NCBI RefSeq assembly: GCF_002775205.1
Contig: NC_036450.1
Location: forward strand, 11,923,479-11,987,478
Direction: 5' to 3'
Source: Xiphophorus maculatus
Taxonomy: Eukaryota > Chordata > Actinopteri > Cyprinodontiformes > Poeciliidae
DNA length: 64,000 nucleotides
Part shown: positions 25,350 through 39,292 of the stretch, one piece after another
Layout: every line of letters starts with the position of its first letter
Numbering within the stretch: the first letter of the stretch is position 1
The notes under the pieces: generated by a model
What the model was told of the DNA's origin: nothing
The model's database searches: none
What the model saw: only the letters and a program-made list of their open reading frames with translations
Position numbers and translations under genes: made by a program

Positions 25350-26340
25350 GCATTCAGAATGACGCCGAGAAGCCTCGGTAAAAAGAATGCATTTCACTTT
25401 ACCTTCCCTTGGAAATGTATTTTCAGTTTAGATTTCTTGGCCGCATGTACTGTATTAAGACACAAGGGGATATCTAGAGAAATTCCCACAAATTTGGTTT
25501 TGCTGACCGTCCCCACAGGGATGTACACTGATGTACAGACCCAAAATAAGTTCAGTAGCGTTTCGACAATGTGGGACTGAGTATTGTCCACAGACCAACT
25601 CATGAACTGTTCCACGTCTTCTCTGTAGTTCATCCTCATTTATGAATAGTATCACTCTGGTTGAACTATGATAAATACTCAATGACCTACTTTTCCTGAA
25701 TCTGTAAAATAATCAGTGGCTGAGTACATATCCCTGTGGGACTCCACTGCTTAGTTTTCTGAAACACACAGTCATTTGGTTTTTTTGAAAAAGACATCCA
25801 AAATCCTGTCTGAACAGACAAGGTTTCACTTTCAGCTACTGGGAACAAAATCTTGGCACCAATGTCCATTTTCTCCTGGAGTGATAAAATACTGCACATG
25901 GCACCCAGTAACATGATGTAGTGTGAGGAACGATCTCATTAAAAGGATCCACTGCACTCCATTAAAATAGCTGACTGTGGTTTTCATAGCAATATGGACA
26001 GCTTGATATAACATCAGCTCAAAACTGTGCATATTCTATTCCTTGTTATGATATCTAAATATATCCATATGTTTTTGTATATTGTTTAGGAATATTCTTT
26101 ACAGACACTCTTTAAGCTTTCCCTCTATCTAGAAAAAGTAGGTTTTTATTGCCCTTTTTGTATCCTTTGTTGTGCTACAGACAACTAAGATTTCCCTGTA
26201 AAAATCTACCTCCAAGTCAGCAGCAGTAGAATCTTTCAAAATGTTAGCTGAAATATCATTTGGCCCTCAGGCTTTATGCGGGTTGACCCTTCCCATTCAG
26301 CTCCAGTCAGCTGTGAATGGTCTCAACACCTGCTCACTAT
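25350..26340 (-). pseudogene. decayed non-LTR retrotransposon reverse transcriptase
   Basis: On the minus strand the order of motifs is that of a LINE reverse transcriptase. VNPHKA then GP-DIS occurs near 26289-26240 (compare VNPRKAAGPDNI), SGVPQGYVLSPL near 25754-25718, and TVSKTKFVGISLDI near 25508-25465 followed by a KKSK stretch. In-frame stops and frameshifts separate them and the catalytic F-DD box is not readable. The family is probably Rex1, L2 or CR1-like. Its orientation matches il11ra, in whose intron it sits. Confidence 0.7.
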
Positions 26341-29300
26341 CTTTGTTTTCTCCCCATGGCTGTAAACACAAGGTGGTATATTTTATGTCTGGCGAATGAG
26401 CACTGGCAACTCTTTTTAAATTATTTAAACACAGCCAAGGTGTCGATGTTGTATCTTGTTCATTTATGGAGGACATTGGAGACAATTACTGTGACTCAAC
26501 TTTTGTACGAAAAACAGTGTCCTGAAATATTTCTTTTTCCTGTTTTAATGGTTTCAAGTGACATTCAGAATAAATCTGAAAAAAAAAAGTTTTTTGTAGA
26601 CAAGTGTAAGTCTGAGTGGCAGAAAGCTTTCTGAAGCACAGATCAGGCTAAAGAATCACACAGTGAACAACCGTCACAGACTCAACATCTCACTAAATCT
26701 AAATAACACACTTACAGACAAAATCACATAGTTGAGCCCCTGTAGAATCTAAAGTGAGACTACAATTAAGGCAGACTTTGGGGCTAATGGATCCTAAAAA
26801 TGTCAAGCTGAAGTGAAATCTCAGGAGACTTTCTGACTTTTCAGTGAAACCAAGTCAGCAGAGCAAACATGTCACATTTGAACTAATACAAAGAAACTTT
26901 AAATTCTTGCTGCATATATTCATTTTACAGAAACAAAATCAACAACCTCACAGAGTTCTTAGATGGCTCGTAGAAAGCAGATGCAACACAATTTGCAATG
27001 ATGTTTCTTTCAGCATGAACAAATGTCCAATTACGAGAAGACCCCTCATCAGACTGCGTGGCTCCAAGAATAGCGCTGGCTTCACAGGGAGCAGATTATC
27101 CAAGCCTGAGATGACACAGGAGATAGAAAGGCTGATTTACAGAGCACCTCCATGATTTGGTTGAAGTTTGTTGACTTTAAGATGCTTGGTGTTTGTTTGT
27201 GTACGTGCATACAAGCGGGGGTGAGCGCGTGTATGTGCTTGTGTGTTGATGGGATCCAAGAGAAAGATTAAAAGGGCTGTTCATGATCAAAGGCAGAAGC
27301 ATATGGAGGGTGGAGTTTAACCAGAGAACCCTCTACATGACCACACTAGTTTGAGGTATTAATCTGACTTCGAGTTCAGAAGTCAGGTTCCAGGCAAATC
27401 TGCAGAATTTTTACTTCAGTAAGAATACACTGCAACGTGTTTGCACCTGCAAAGATAAGTTCTAATTTATATATTTCTTTAAAAACTCTTTTAAAACTAC
27501 AACAATTTTAAAAATGAAGAATTACATGAATGTAAATTGATAGAAGCTGGGCTTGATTCTAATTTATTTTATTTTTTAGCACAAGACTGAACACAGGTGA
27601 GCTCAGTACCATTGCCCACTTTAACTTTATCTAAATCTTAAGGCAAATATTGACACAAGGAATAGACTATTTAACAAGAAACAAAAAGGAGGTCATATGG
27701 TCATCAAATAAGTTTATCATCAAACAGAGAGGAACGCTTCTCTTCTGTGATAATTTGTGGATGTTTAAAGTGATTTACAATTAATTTTTCAACATTTTAA
27801 ACATGTTCCCTTAAAGTATAGTCTTATGTAGCCATTTAGAAACTCTAGGGGACGGCTTTTTAAATTATGTTTAATATGCATTAAAAACATCTGAGTGTAG
27901 ATGTGATATGAAAAGAATGAATGTACTGTAGATGTGGTATGAAAAGAATGCATTTTTTCAGGCTAGATGATTCCTCACCACAATCTAAAACAAATGTTAA
28001 TCTGATTGCTTTACTGGCTACAGTAAAGATCCTACTGAAGTTGTCTTGCCAAATGCAGTTTTTCCTAACACTGTTGCTGAAATGATCTGATTTCTGTTTG
28101 ACAAACAACCTTAACATCTGCTGCAAAGCTGTCATCAGCAGGGCCTTCTCTTTGTCTGAAAAAACATACATCTAACAAAATATTGTCGGCTGAAAATGCA
28201 GAGGCCATCATACAAGCCAACAAAGCTGTCGCTGGTTTTTGACATCTGGAGTAAAACAGCACTCAGTTAGTCATTTCTGATTTACCGCAAGTTTGGAAAA
28301 TAAAACAAAAGTGAGACTCAAGAGATTAAAACCTGCCATGAAGCGTAACGCGTACATCAATTCTTAATGAGAAAAAAAAAATTATGAACTTAGTTGTTTA
28401 TTATAGAGAAAGACTGGATGGTGAATGAAATTCAAATTGGTCGACTTGTGACTGGTAGGTCAGAAACCAAAGATGATCTGTTTCCAATTAGTAATTCTAC
28501 CGTGCTACCATATCAACAAAACTCTTCATATTGCAACCTGTGGCTGAGTGATGATGAGAATACTGACAGTTTGCTATTTTTAGTATTGGTGAGGTGTTCC
28601 AACATGAAGCAAGAAGAGGCACAGAGACGTCAGAGGAAATCAAGATGACAGAAAAGCTGAACAGAGTACAACACAATTGTTTTTTGAGCTTTCAATTGTT
28701 GCCTTGAATAATGATGGTTTTGGAAATTTAATTTTATCTGTTTTCTGTTAAACATCTGTTATTGCAACGCTAACTGTGGCAACAGGTAATATAACAAATT
28801 GTAATTGATTAACATTAGTCAAGTCAAAGCTTTCTAAAAACTAAAAATCAGAAATCTACCACCAAGTTCAGATCAAAAGCTTTCTAATAATTATCTGTTC
28901 AGCAAGAGAGAGGATACAGTAGACATGTCCATTTACATAATGTACCTCATCGGTTATATAATGCAATAAAAGTGTCGCATATGTAGCTCAGTGAGGACAG
29001 AGAATCCACTATTGTGATACTGCAGAAAAATAACTATTGACAGAGTTTAGTTCGAATCCTCTTAAACTTGGAAGGTCAGAGAATAAAGAGTGCACCCACA
29101 CCTCCTAAAGTACATAATAACACCTGACATGAGTCATCTGAAAAGCATCAGCGTGCAGCAAGTTAACGAACACCCGTCAATCTGAACACCAAAATATCAC
29201 ACCAGCGTTATGTTTAAATAATGTCTAGCTGCATTTTAATGAAATTCTTCCAGATAAACCATTGACTACCACCTAAAATAGCTGACAAAACCTAAAAAGC

Positions 29301-32021
29301 ATACATATTTTGCAAACATCCATCATCCCCAACCTGTAAAAACAAAACCGGTTTATTTGTTTGCAAAAACTATTTGAACAAATAGAGCCGTAATTCTACA
29401 ACAAAGCAACACCGGTGCAGCCGTAACTTTATACTCATTTGTTTTTGTCACCTGTCTGCCAAAGCAGATATGATCATCATGCTCGATAGCATTCATTTAT
29501 CCTTTAAGTGTGTCAATGCTCCATAAAGACAACAAACACAGACAGAGCTAAAAGAGAGGGAGTAGACAGATGCTCAGTGCTAAGAGGGAAAGAGGGCGAG
29601 AACGACAGAGGAGAGAGAGAGCAAATGTAAGAAAACAGAATAAGACAAAAAGACAATAAAATATAACTAGGAAAAGGGGAAGTACCACTGGAGTATCATG
29701 CACATACTAATTTACTGTATGCTAAATCACAGCACACATGTTCCACCTTTAGACATGCTAGCAAAATCCAACTGACTGTCACATAACTTAAACAGACAAG
29801 TCCATCAAATATACATCACCACCAGAGTGAAAACAGTCACTTCCTCACAAGAAGGACACATGAAGGAAAGATGGTTACTTCTTAGGGAACTACTATATCT
29901 GTTATCTATTCACTATTAGGCACTAAAATAACACTCTCTGCAAAAGAAGCATGCACATATAATCAAGATTATTAGCAGAGAATCTATCTGGGGTTTTTCT
30001 TTCTTTCAGAAATTGTGTGAAGTTTGCCTGTTTTCAATTCACATACTACAGCTTTGCTTTTATTGTGAATCTGATTCGTTTTCTTTTTAATCACTTCAGT
30101 AACATAGTACAATCTTTATGGCGACAATAAATGAGATTAATTCAACACAGGAAAATGTAGGTTTTACAATGTTGGCATAATAGTTTTCAAAGTCCCATCT
30201 CAATCAGTATATGATTGAAGGCATGCTTTCTGTCAGCATTGAGATATAGTTTTAAATTTACAGTTTTAAAACCACAACACATTCTCACTAAGAGTTTTAC
30301 ACAATTTAAAGTCAGACTGAAACAATTTTTCAAAAAGTGCTCAAGAAAACAAGCTTGGTGTTTTTCATAAATCTATATACTATTCAGAAGTTATGGTTTT
30401 TCATGCAGTCACTTGTTTCTTTTCACAGTGACTGTGCTCACACAATGTTTCAATAAATGAAGTGTGGTGGAGAAAGGCTGAGAGGGAAAAGGCCCAAAAT
30501 GTTGTGGGTCTGGCACTATATCAATGAAAAGAAAAGCCAGCATATTTTACAATAAATCAAATTAAGTTTGTATAGTAGTACATCAACAATAACTTTACAA
30601 CAACTTAAAATATTCCTGTTATTAAAAAAAGACTGTGTCCAAACTAAAGAAGCGTCACTCATAAGTCTTAGGCAACCAACTATAGCAGATAGCTAAGGCC
30701 GTCTGCTACCTGAGCAGATAGCCCAACTAATCATACTGCTAATATCAGCCTGATTCATGTGTCATTCATTAAGGAATGGGGGAAAAAAAGAAGTTATACA
30801 GCTCAGCATAAGAACTTGAAATTACTATATTTAGAGAGAATTGGTGCAGTCTTTGTATCAAAATAATAAAAATTCAAAATAAACATGTTACCATAATAAT
30901 TAATTTGGCAGATTTTTATTTGCACTAGTATGAAAAATTGCCAATTTTCTGTCTTAAAAATAAAATTAGCATGGCATTGAGGGCAGTGGTCAAAATAAAG
31001 CTCACAGAGCAGATGGTAGCATACTGATACAAAATTTAAGAGATGGAAGAAGAAAATTTGCATTCATGACAACCAATTTCAGCATTGTCTTACTTAGCAA
31101 AAATACTAATATCAAATGTTTTACAATTTTTGGAGTCTTACTTTCAATGAAATGTAGTTTTACTGTTGCTCAGAAATGAAAAATAGTTTCCAGAAAAAAC
31201 AAAACAAACAAACAAAAACAAAAACAGGAATCCCACCGAAAAAGCAATAAAAATAGATAGATATGTTATGGTCTTTATAGACTTGAATATGCAAAACACA
31301 CTTCCTCTTCTGCACAGTTGGGACAAATGTTGCAAAGACACACACAAGCTTACGTGTGTAGAAACATGCCTACAATTCCCACGAGATGAAAATTTATCTT
31401 TGAACTAAAATAGCAATTGAAAGTATAGCCTTATTTTGTAGTGTATCGAAATAGTAAAGCATACATCATACTTTCTAAATAAAAATGAACTTTCCCCGCG
31501 TGAGAATAGGGTTTCCAGTTGCTATTATGTTACATAACAACCAAAACTATAAAATGAAAATTTTAGCGTGGGACAAGTACAAATGTCACTACAGGAAATG
31601 AAGACATGAAACCACAACACAAAGATGAATAAAAAAAAGCTCTAGCTTTGACTTGTCCTGTTAGCTCAAAGGTCCACAGCCTCCATCTGAAAATATACTT
31701 CACTGATTTACAAGAGTAAGAAGTCTTCAATGACAAGCCTGAAAAAAAGTTTTTAAAATAGAAAATTTCAGAAATGACAGTAATAGTAAGCAAGACCACC
31801 TGCAGGATGAAAGTCAATACCAACAAACTGAACAAATCTGTTGCATTTTTGCCTGACTGTTTAGAAAAACAATCCTGTGTTTGCTTTAAGCTGGTCTGGT
31901 AAATAACAGTGAACAAAATTTGAAACCAACACCCTCGACAGAGTTTTTACATTAAAGACTATCTACTGTACATATCTTGAATAATCTATCAACTTGGATC
32001 TATTTTCATTAGTTCTAATGA

Positions 32022-32054
<33 letters not shown>

Positions 32055-32091
32055 GGTGTGTGCGTGTGTGTGTGTGTGTGTGCGTGTGTGT
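32022..32091. repeat. compound AT/TG microsatellite
   Basis: An (AT)n run of about 18 bases passes into an interrupted (TG)n run of about 50 bases. Cys-Val repeats in frames here are repeat translations. Confidence 0.95.
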
Positions 32092-35000
32092 AAAACCTCT
32101 CCGGGAAACTGTCTTACTTTGGAAAGTGCTTATCTTTTCTAGTAATTCTGGTTCAAGGCAACAGACAGGGAAACCTCACAAAAGCCCTTTTTGTTTTAAA
32201 AGGTGATAAAATAAATCAGGGACTGTCTGGATTTCAGGGTTATTCGACTATATTAAAAAAAAAACCTGCTTCCTGAGTGGAGACCGTTAAGTAACTTATT
32301 TCCGTCGACGTGAAATAAATGCATATTTATTGACAGAGAAAACCTTCCTTCATTCACTTAAAACATAAAGCCACACAGACATAATATAAACATAGTTTAT
32401 GAAATTTTCCGTTAGTTCAATTTAAGACCTTTTATCAGATCAGTGTGCTTTGTAAGAACTACATGAATTATGAAATGTAAGTCAACCTAATTTCTTCCTT
32501 ATGCAATATCTTATTATGTAGCTAACTTATCAACTGAAGTTAGTTAGATGAACCTTTGTGTATCTAATGTGTCCTGGTGTGTGTGGCTAAGTCATGGGAA
32601 GCAACTGATTTTGCTTTTATGTTACAGAGTTGCAATGCATTTTACACAAGATGCCAATTATGGTTATTTATAAGAGTTTCCCCCCACAAACTATTAAGAT
32701 CTGTATTTTCAAATCCTGAAAAAAAAAAAAAAACTGAACTCTTCCACTATAGAAACAGGTGTTTACCTAAGCCTAGAATGTAACACTCCAACATTTTCAT
32801 ATCTTCCAGCTGCTTCAGTCACATATTAATTTAAACGTAAATACAGAAAGCAAGCCAATAAAAAGTAAGAGTTCGAACAACGCTGTGAATTTTTTGGAAA
32901 TGTGTGTTGTTCGTACCCTGGCAACAATTGAACTTTGAAAAATAAAACTAAAGGTGTGAAAATACCTCCTGATAGAAGTGGAATCAGTAGGGTTAAACCA
33001 AGCCAACATTGAAAAATGGAAAAACATCTTAGTATAAAGTGCTTTGGTGTCTTCAGAATAGCTTTGAATACCATAAACCTCACTATAAAGAGAAGACTCG
33101 TCTCTTCTAGCCCTTGAAAGTTATTGCTATTAGATGTTTTATTAAAATTTCTTGCATTTATCCAAAATTTCATTTGTACTTGAAATTGTATCTTTTGTTA
33201 ACTTTAACTGACTAAAACATCTTCAACACATTACCAAAGACTATTTTTAGGGATAAATTATTTACAATTCTTCCTCTTTGCTCTCCACTTTGAATCAGTC
33301 CTATATCCCAGACAGTCCTTGCTCAACTTGTCTAGATTTGGGGTCTTGATGTTGACATTACTTTGGGCTTTGAGAATCAGATCACTAACGGCATAAACAC
33401 CACATCTGTCAAGCCAGTGTAGAATTTTTAGAATAGAAAGAAAAAAGCTAAATACACTATTTGAGAATAGCCTTGGTCCTGTTAGCAAAACCAATGTATC
33501 CCAAGGTTTTAAAAAGAAAATAAAAAACCTTATTTCATGTCATTTATCTGCACTGTAAAAGAGGGACTGGCTTTTTTTACAGCGGCAGCCCATCCCCCTC
33601 ATGCCGCCAGTGTTTTTATTTAATTTTAATACTTTTAAAATCGTATATTTTAAGTTCATTTAAGTTCATCAAAATGCAAAAAAAACGAGATTTGAGAAAC
33701 AAGTCCTGAATACTTATATGCATGTAAAGTGAGACTGCAGCAAGGTTGCGAGATTTGACAATCTATTCTAGAAGCAAATGTTACAAAATTATCAATTAGT
33801 ACAGATGCATTTCCTTGATAATGGAAATTCCTACTTTTACTTAGATTTTCAGAAGACAGTCAAAATTTCCAAATCCAGAGAGCTTTAACGCCCAAAGGAA
33901 AATGGCAGAACAACTCTGCTACTCTAGTTATCCTTCCTGTTATCTGTTGTGCCTTGCTCTCTAGCAGCCTGCATAAACTACAAACATTTCTCACTGAATT
34001 GAAGAAAATATAATTTCCTTTTAAACAGCCTTTAGTAGGTCAGTACTTTCTCTGACTTTCTGAACAATTATGAAGACTGAAAATGGTGTACTTTACTCAG
34101 TAACAAGTTGGAAGTTGGTAGCACTTACGATGAAGACTTTACTGATCAGAAAAAAATGGGGTCTTGATATTTCTGTTCATTAGACATCTGTTGTGAAAAC
34201 AACTTAATGATTACCTTACAAAAGTTTCAATATTGTAGTATAAAAGTAATGGAAAGGCCAACCACAGCCAAAATATTGGCATAAAATGACTGAAAAGTCC
34301 AATTTATTAAAGTATCATCCTTAGAAGGAGTAATATACTACTACAAGTAGTGTGGTGAACACAACAAGAGTTGTAATAAAACAGCTCAGAAAACCCAGAA
34401 GCGACTTGACTCTGTGGCTTATAAAAAGCTCTCCAAAATAATAAGGTCAACAAACAAAAATAACGAGGAACTCTTTGTTAAGATTGTTTCATGAGTTAAC
34501 AGAGATTCCTTAAGGTTTGACTGAAGTAGAAACTGCATGAGCAGCAGCACAGAGGGATACAGACCCCATTCAAGGCCCCTTAAAGTTGGTTTAATATCAA
34601 GGGCTGGCTCTTTTGTTTCTCCATCTCTCACATACACACCAAGTGCAGTATGGCCTCAGACCTGGCACGCTGCTCTCAAGTTCTTGGAGCAGATTTCTCT
34701 CTAATTTGGAGTTGATTGCTGTGAGCCCTCTGTGAGTGACTAGTGAAATATGAGTGTGGAGCGAGTATGGAGGCTTGGACGTCGTTTAGGGCTGTGTGCA
34801 TTTGATTATGCGAGTGTGCAGGCACAAAGCCACTGGCCAGTCTGAGTTTGTGTCTTTACATGTATACTGTACGTGCTTGTGTGGAGCTTCTATCAAGGTC
34901 TATGTGGAGCCAGAGTGTTTTTTTTCCTGTGCACATGTGGTTTTTGGCCAGAGCTAGTGCAAAGACTCAGAGCAGTCTGCAGGGAAAGCGAAAGGCAAAG

Positions 35001-36357
35001 CTGAATAATTACGTTGCTAAATCCAGAATAAATTATCTGGAGGTAAGTTTCAATGAAGCAAGTTGTTCCAAACTTTAACTAAGGTAAATAAGTCAGATAG
35101 TGTCCTTGTGCTGTCCAAATCACACTATTTGTTTAAGACCAATGTCAGAGAAAGAGAGGGAACTCATTGTTTTTACAGAGAAGTGCATATTACGTTTAAT
35201 CCTTTTCTGTGCCTCCTGTGTTCTTACTGATTTGTTTCATTTATTTTGCCCATTTTGAGAGTTTATCTTAAAAAGTACCGTAACAAGTAACCAGAGAGAA
35301 TTCTTTTGATGAAAGTCTTCCAATGAATTACTGTAAATTCAGCAGGTGACTCAGTAATTTGAGTTGAACAAGTTCAGAATCCCTCCCTGATACAAAACTG
35401 GATTTTGCAAAATCAAACTTTAGTTTTAGTTTTAGTCTCAAGATCTCTTGATATTTTTTTTTTCTTTGTTTGGGTGTTGGAGGATGTAGGTTTGTTTTGT
35501 TTTGGTTTAACTAATTAAACTATCATCTTTAAAAATGGTGTAAGAAAATGAACGGTCAAGCCTTCAGATTTACTCCTACCCTTACCTCAGAAATTGAAAT
35601 AATAATAATAAAAAAGATTTTAATGAATAAAACATTTTTTTATTTATACAATATCAATTTTTTTTGTTAAAATACATGTTTACAGGAATGAAAAAAAAGA
35701 TATTAAAATTGCTTGAAGCTCTTCATTTTTCTACAGCCATGTCAACAAACAAACATCTACCAATGATGCTCAGAATAAGGTGGGCTGTTAAAGATACACC
35801 AGACTCTTCAAATGTGGCCTTCAAAGGATGCAGCCTCTGAATTTGGATGCAGGCCTGGTTAGAAAACCCTTTCAGATTCTTTTCTTTTTTGAGGACTCTT
35901 ATAAAGCCTGTACTTGTAACTAATATTCTTATTTTAACTACTTCCAAAGTTTTGTTTTTCCTTTTAGCCTCAGTGTTTGCATGTAAAAATACCCTAAATG
36001 TTTCTTACTTTAGAACCAACCTCTTAGCCAAAGGCAAACATTTATTTTTACAGTCCAGCATGTTTAAGATTAGATTCTGTTGAAGGACGTTCCACATAGA
36101 AATCATCTTAATTCCATCGTCCAAATTCTAAAATGTAACGAAACACAGAATGTTTTCTGCTACAGCTTTCCATCTCAGTCGGAGCGCCGGAATAAAGAAG
36201 GACTTAAGGAAAGGAACAATGAAATAATTTCCAGCCGTAGCCAGCACACACACAAACGTATCAATTGACTGACCAAAGTTTTCTTGGATGTGATAAAGTT
36301 CCCTAGATATGCTCTATGGATTCATCTCCTCTGACTCACAAGATTCCTCCATCCAGA

Positions 36358-36822
36358 TCAGTCTCTTAAGCAATTCAAGTTTCTGAGTGTCTTATTCAAT
36401 GACATATAGCCTCGTCTGCAGGATGCAGGGATTCCTCCAGCCTTCCAGGCAGAAGAAAGAACTTCAGCAAAAAAGCAGGCACATTTGGATGAAATAAGCT
36501 TTCTCAAATGGTGAGGCACGCCGAAGTGGAGCTGCTGCTTTTCAGTCAGTGGATGTGGTAAGGGAATTTGATCAGGATTATTGTGGAGCACCTCTCTTTG
36601 GATAATTTCCTGGCATGTTTTGTTGGGAGGAGACCCAAAACCCAAACTTCCAGGGGTGAGTATCTCTTCTAGCCAGTAAGCACCTTGGGTCCACAAGAAA
36701 TATCTGGATAGTGTCACTGGGTTTAGGTCACTGCCACAACCCCATCTCAACGGTATAAGCAGCTTCAAGACAACAGGTGTAAATGGGCTGATTAACTTTT
36801 CTACAGCTGACATAAAACTCAA
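36358..36822 (-). CDS. 154-codon open frame of unknown status
   Basis: This is the longest open frame in the window. It opens at TTG; the first ATG gives MSAVEKLISPF and the frame ends in NLNCLRD. I recognise no family. It contains several cysteines, KLISSKCACFF and a proline-rich middle, but no signal peptide or transmembrane segment. A chance frame of this length somewhere in 64 kb of such DNA is not improbable. What makes it worth recording is that it lies 400 bp downstream of, and on the same strand as, the candidate secreted-protein gene at 37.2-38.0 kb. No splice signals tie the two together. Confidence 0.2.
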   Translation of the reverse strand: MSFMSAVEKLISPFTPVVLKLLIPLRWGCGSDLNPVTLSRYFLWTQGAYWLEEILTPGSLGFGSPPNKTCQEIIQREVLHNNPDQIPLPHPLTEKQQLHFGVPHHLRKLISSKCACFFAEVLSSAWKAGGIPASCRRGYMSLNKTLRNLNCLRD

Positions 36823-37221
36823 ACTACAGATTTCAGGGTCTGGCCAAACGTCTAGCTTTTTTTTGACAAATAGTTAGTAATGAAATGATCATTGTTAAGC
36901 TTCATAGCTTTTTATTGACTGTGCCTTTTTGTGTTTTACTACGACAAAGACGTTCATCACCAAAATGAGTTACAAGTGATCGAATGTCAGCTACAAATTA
37001 CTTCCAGCATGTTTAAGATTTTGTTTTGCCTCTTTTCTCTCATCTTTCAAAAATTAAGCCCGCAGTCTGAGACGAGTAAAAAATTATTTATATGGATTAT
37101 AAAAACAGCTGGGTAACCCTGGGAAAACTCAAATTCACCAATCTTGAATTTATCGTATGTGCACAACAGAAAGAAAATGAAAGACATAATTCAAGAACTT
37201 GGAATTAAAATCTGAAGCTAA

Positions 37222-37227
37222 TTTATT
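37222..37227 (-). terminator. polyadenylation signal AATAAA
   Basis: Minus-strand AATAAA, 10 nt after the TGA of the open frame ending at 37237. It supports transcription in this direction and a very short 3' UTR. Confidence 0.4.
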
Positions 37228-37236
37228 GAGAACACA

Positions 37237-37973
37237 TCACTGTATATTGCAAACACATTGTTCCCGACCATACATTGAACAGTACCAGAAACCGGACCCG
37301 GTTACCGTATTTGTGTATACACACTTAGCAAATAAAGAACCCTCTGACTCAATTTCAAGCTGTATCATTTCTTTGAGGCAATGCAGACGCGCCTGCTGTA
37401 TAAACACAAGCGTTCTGACGTCACATAGCAAGATCTGTTGGTCAAAATCTAATTTTATCACTGATGGGTCCAGTTCCACATTGAAATCGTACGCCTTTAT
37501 TGCAGCTAGAACTTTCCTAACAACATTACCCTTTAGAGGAGTAATTCTACACCATGAACTTTGACCTATATGCTCATATTCATTAGGAAACATTGAAGAA
37601 AGTGCCATAATTCAATCTAAATCAAAAGAATATATCTTCCAGCAGTTTGTCCTATTCTTTTTACGACTTACCTTCCTGCTCTTACTCCCAGGACGCCCCC
37701 AGGGTTCATCTGTCTGCTTTTTTTGTGCTTGCATTCCTGCCGTACTCTATTTAAAGACTGGATCTCTGCACTGGCACAAGGAATGCACATCTGCAGCGAG
37801 ACCCCCATGCCATTGTGTCTATCATTCTCACAGTATTTGTGTCTAGTTGCATATAGAGTTTGCAACTCCCGTGCAGTAGCCCTGCAGGAGCTCTGGCCGC
37901 ACAAAAGAATAAATATACAACCAGAAAAGAGCTGAATGGAGAGTAATCTTGTTTGTTGCATCAACAAGTGCAT
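37237..37973 (-). CDS. candidate two-exon secreted cysteine-rich protein, unrecognised
   Basis: The proposed model is exon 1 37973-37672, donor GGAAG|gtaagt, intron of 113 nt, exon 2 37558-37237, for 207 residues. Exon 1 opens with a clear signal peptide (MQQTRLLSIQLFSGCIFILL, ending near GQSSC) and has cysteines in KYCEND, MCIPC and RQECKHK. Exon 2 stays open for 107 codons and has further cysteines in SSWCRI, LLCDV, LHCLK, AKCVY, YCSMY and QCVCNIQ. A TATAAAT box lies at 38000-37994 and an AATAAA at 37227-37222, 10 nt past the stop. Weak points: the in-frame acceptor (gtcaaag) has a poor pyrimidine tract. The better acceptor (ttttgatttag at 37617) would give a 55-nt intron and a stop after about 10 codons. 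The TATA box also puts transcription start very close to the first ATG. It lies inside il11ra intron 1, same strand. I do not know its family. Confidence 0.35.
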
Positions 37974-37993
37974 TTGGTTGATGTAAGAGTCTC

Positions 37994-38000
37994 ATTTATA
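37994..38000 (-). promoter_or_regulatory. TATA box of the candidate secreted-protein gene
   Basis: TATAAAT on the minus strand, about 21 nt before the ATG at 37973. Transcription would start near 37970, so the in-frame ATG at 37961 may be the one used. Confidence 0.4.
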
Positions 38001-39292
38001 CTCTGACAAGAGAGCATCTGCACTTGAGAGCTGGAAACCAAGAAAGTAAATGAGAAAAAGTAGTGGTTGTACATAGGTCAGCGTGACAATACAACATTAA
38101 GACAACCTTAAGGAAAAATTACGTTTTTAATTATTGGCAAGTCTAACGCTAGGAGTTTCAAGAACATCCATTCATTGTATCATATTATCCATTATCATTT
38201 TGTTTCATTCTTGTTCCAGACATAGCCACGGCTCGTTGTTTATCTTTTGGTCCAATAAAACTATGTTTTATTTACCTAAAGTCAAGTAGAGTTTTAAAAT
38301 GGCCCAATAGTGTTTTTTTTTTAGTATTTAGATAAATAACAATACCTAGTTTGATAGACAAGTAGATACTTAATTAATCCATGCAAGGTCCAAATTCAAT
38401 TAAAGAATTATTAATTTGGACGATTTAGAAACATATAATTATAATATTTACTTTAAAAGATTATCTATTTTTTATTGTTGAATATAACTGTACTGTAACA
38501 ATCATTGTTATGGGTGAATAAAAAGAAAGCTGTAAGTTAATCTGCCATGTAAAAAGATAAAACTTTACTCAAAGACCAACTGCTCAAAGTTTATTGGCAA
38601 TGTATACAAAAATACATTTGAAATAAATTATTTAATTATTTAATATTTAATGGTTTTGTTTTACAAATTTTCAGTTTTCAAATTGCATTTAAGGATACAA
38701 ATTACTCACCTTTTACAAAGAATATGGCTCTTATTATCATTTATCTGTTTTGTTTTTTTGTTGTTGTTGTTTTGTTTTTTTAACCTAAACATTATCTGGG
38801 TTTGATTGAATTATTTTATTGTCATCAAAGACTAAATAATTAGGTGGGTTTTTTTTCATAACTTGTACTAATAAACATTAAAAAGTTACTTTTTTTCAAC
38901 CAGAAGTTGTTTATTTTTAATAAATGTTTTATTAACTAAAAGCGTTTTTTACGTTTAAAGTAAAATCCAATAAGAAATAAACAGTTTACACTCTAAATAA
39001 ACACTTGAATAAAACACATAAAAAATATATTTTTAGAAGTTGGCTTGTTGTGCATTATAATGTAGAAGCTAAAAACTTCAAAATAAAGGGAATTATTCAT
39101 TGTCTAAAACCCTAAACAAAAAGCGAGCCAACACAAGCTAGCATCATGACATACCGCCCCACAGAGCAACACTGGAGTACATTTCCCTCCTGTCCGGCGG
39201 ATAAAACTTTTCGCCTCCCCCCCTCCACACAGCCACAGCTTCATAGCCGCTAATCCCGTTCTCTCCTGACTCACAACCCCCGGCAAACTCAC

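Larger units (their letters stand above)
7062..39292 (-). other. il11ra: long first intron of il11ra (inferred)
   Basis: If the exon ending at 39293 is the il11ra leader exon, this 32.2-kb span is intron 1. Stretches 7062-9022, 11866-14019, 17376-21669, 22036-23113, 23371-25349, 26341-32021, 32092-36357 and 38001-39100 are AT-rich and hold no gene or named repeat that I can support. The transposon relics, the candidate secreted-protein gene and simple repeats are listed on their own. Confidence 0.55.

Noticed and set aside
37199..37564. 121-codon plus-strand frame
   Set aside because: It is the mirror of exon 2 of the minus-strand candidate gene. The TATA box, signal peptide, donor and AATAAA all favour the minus strand.
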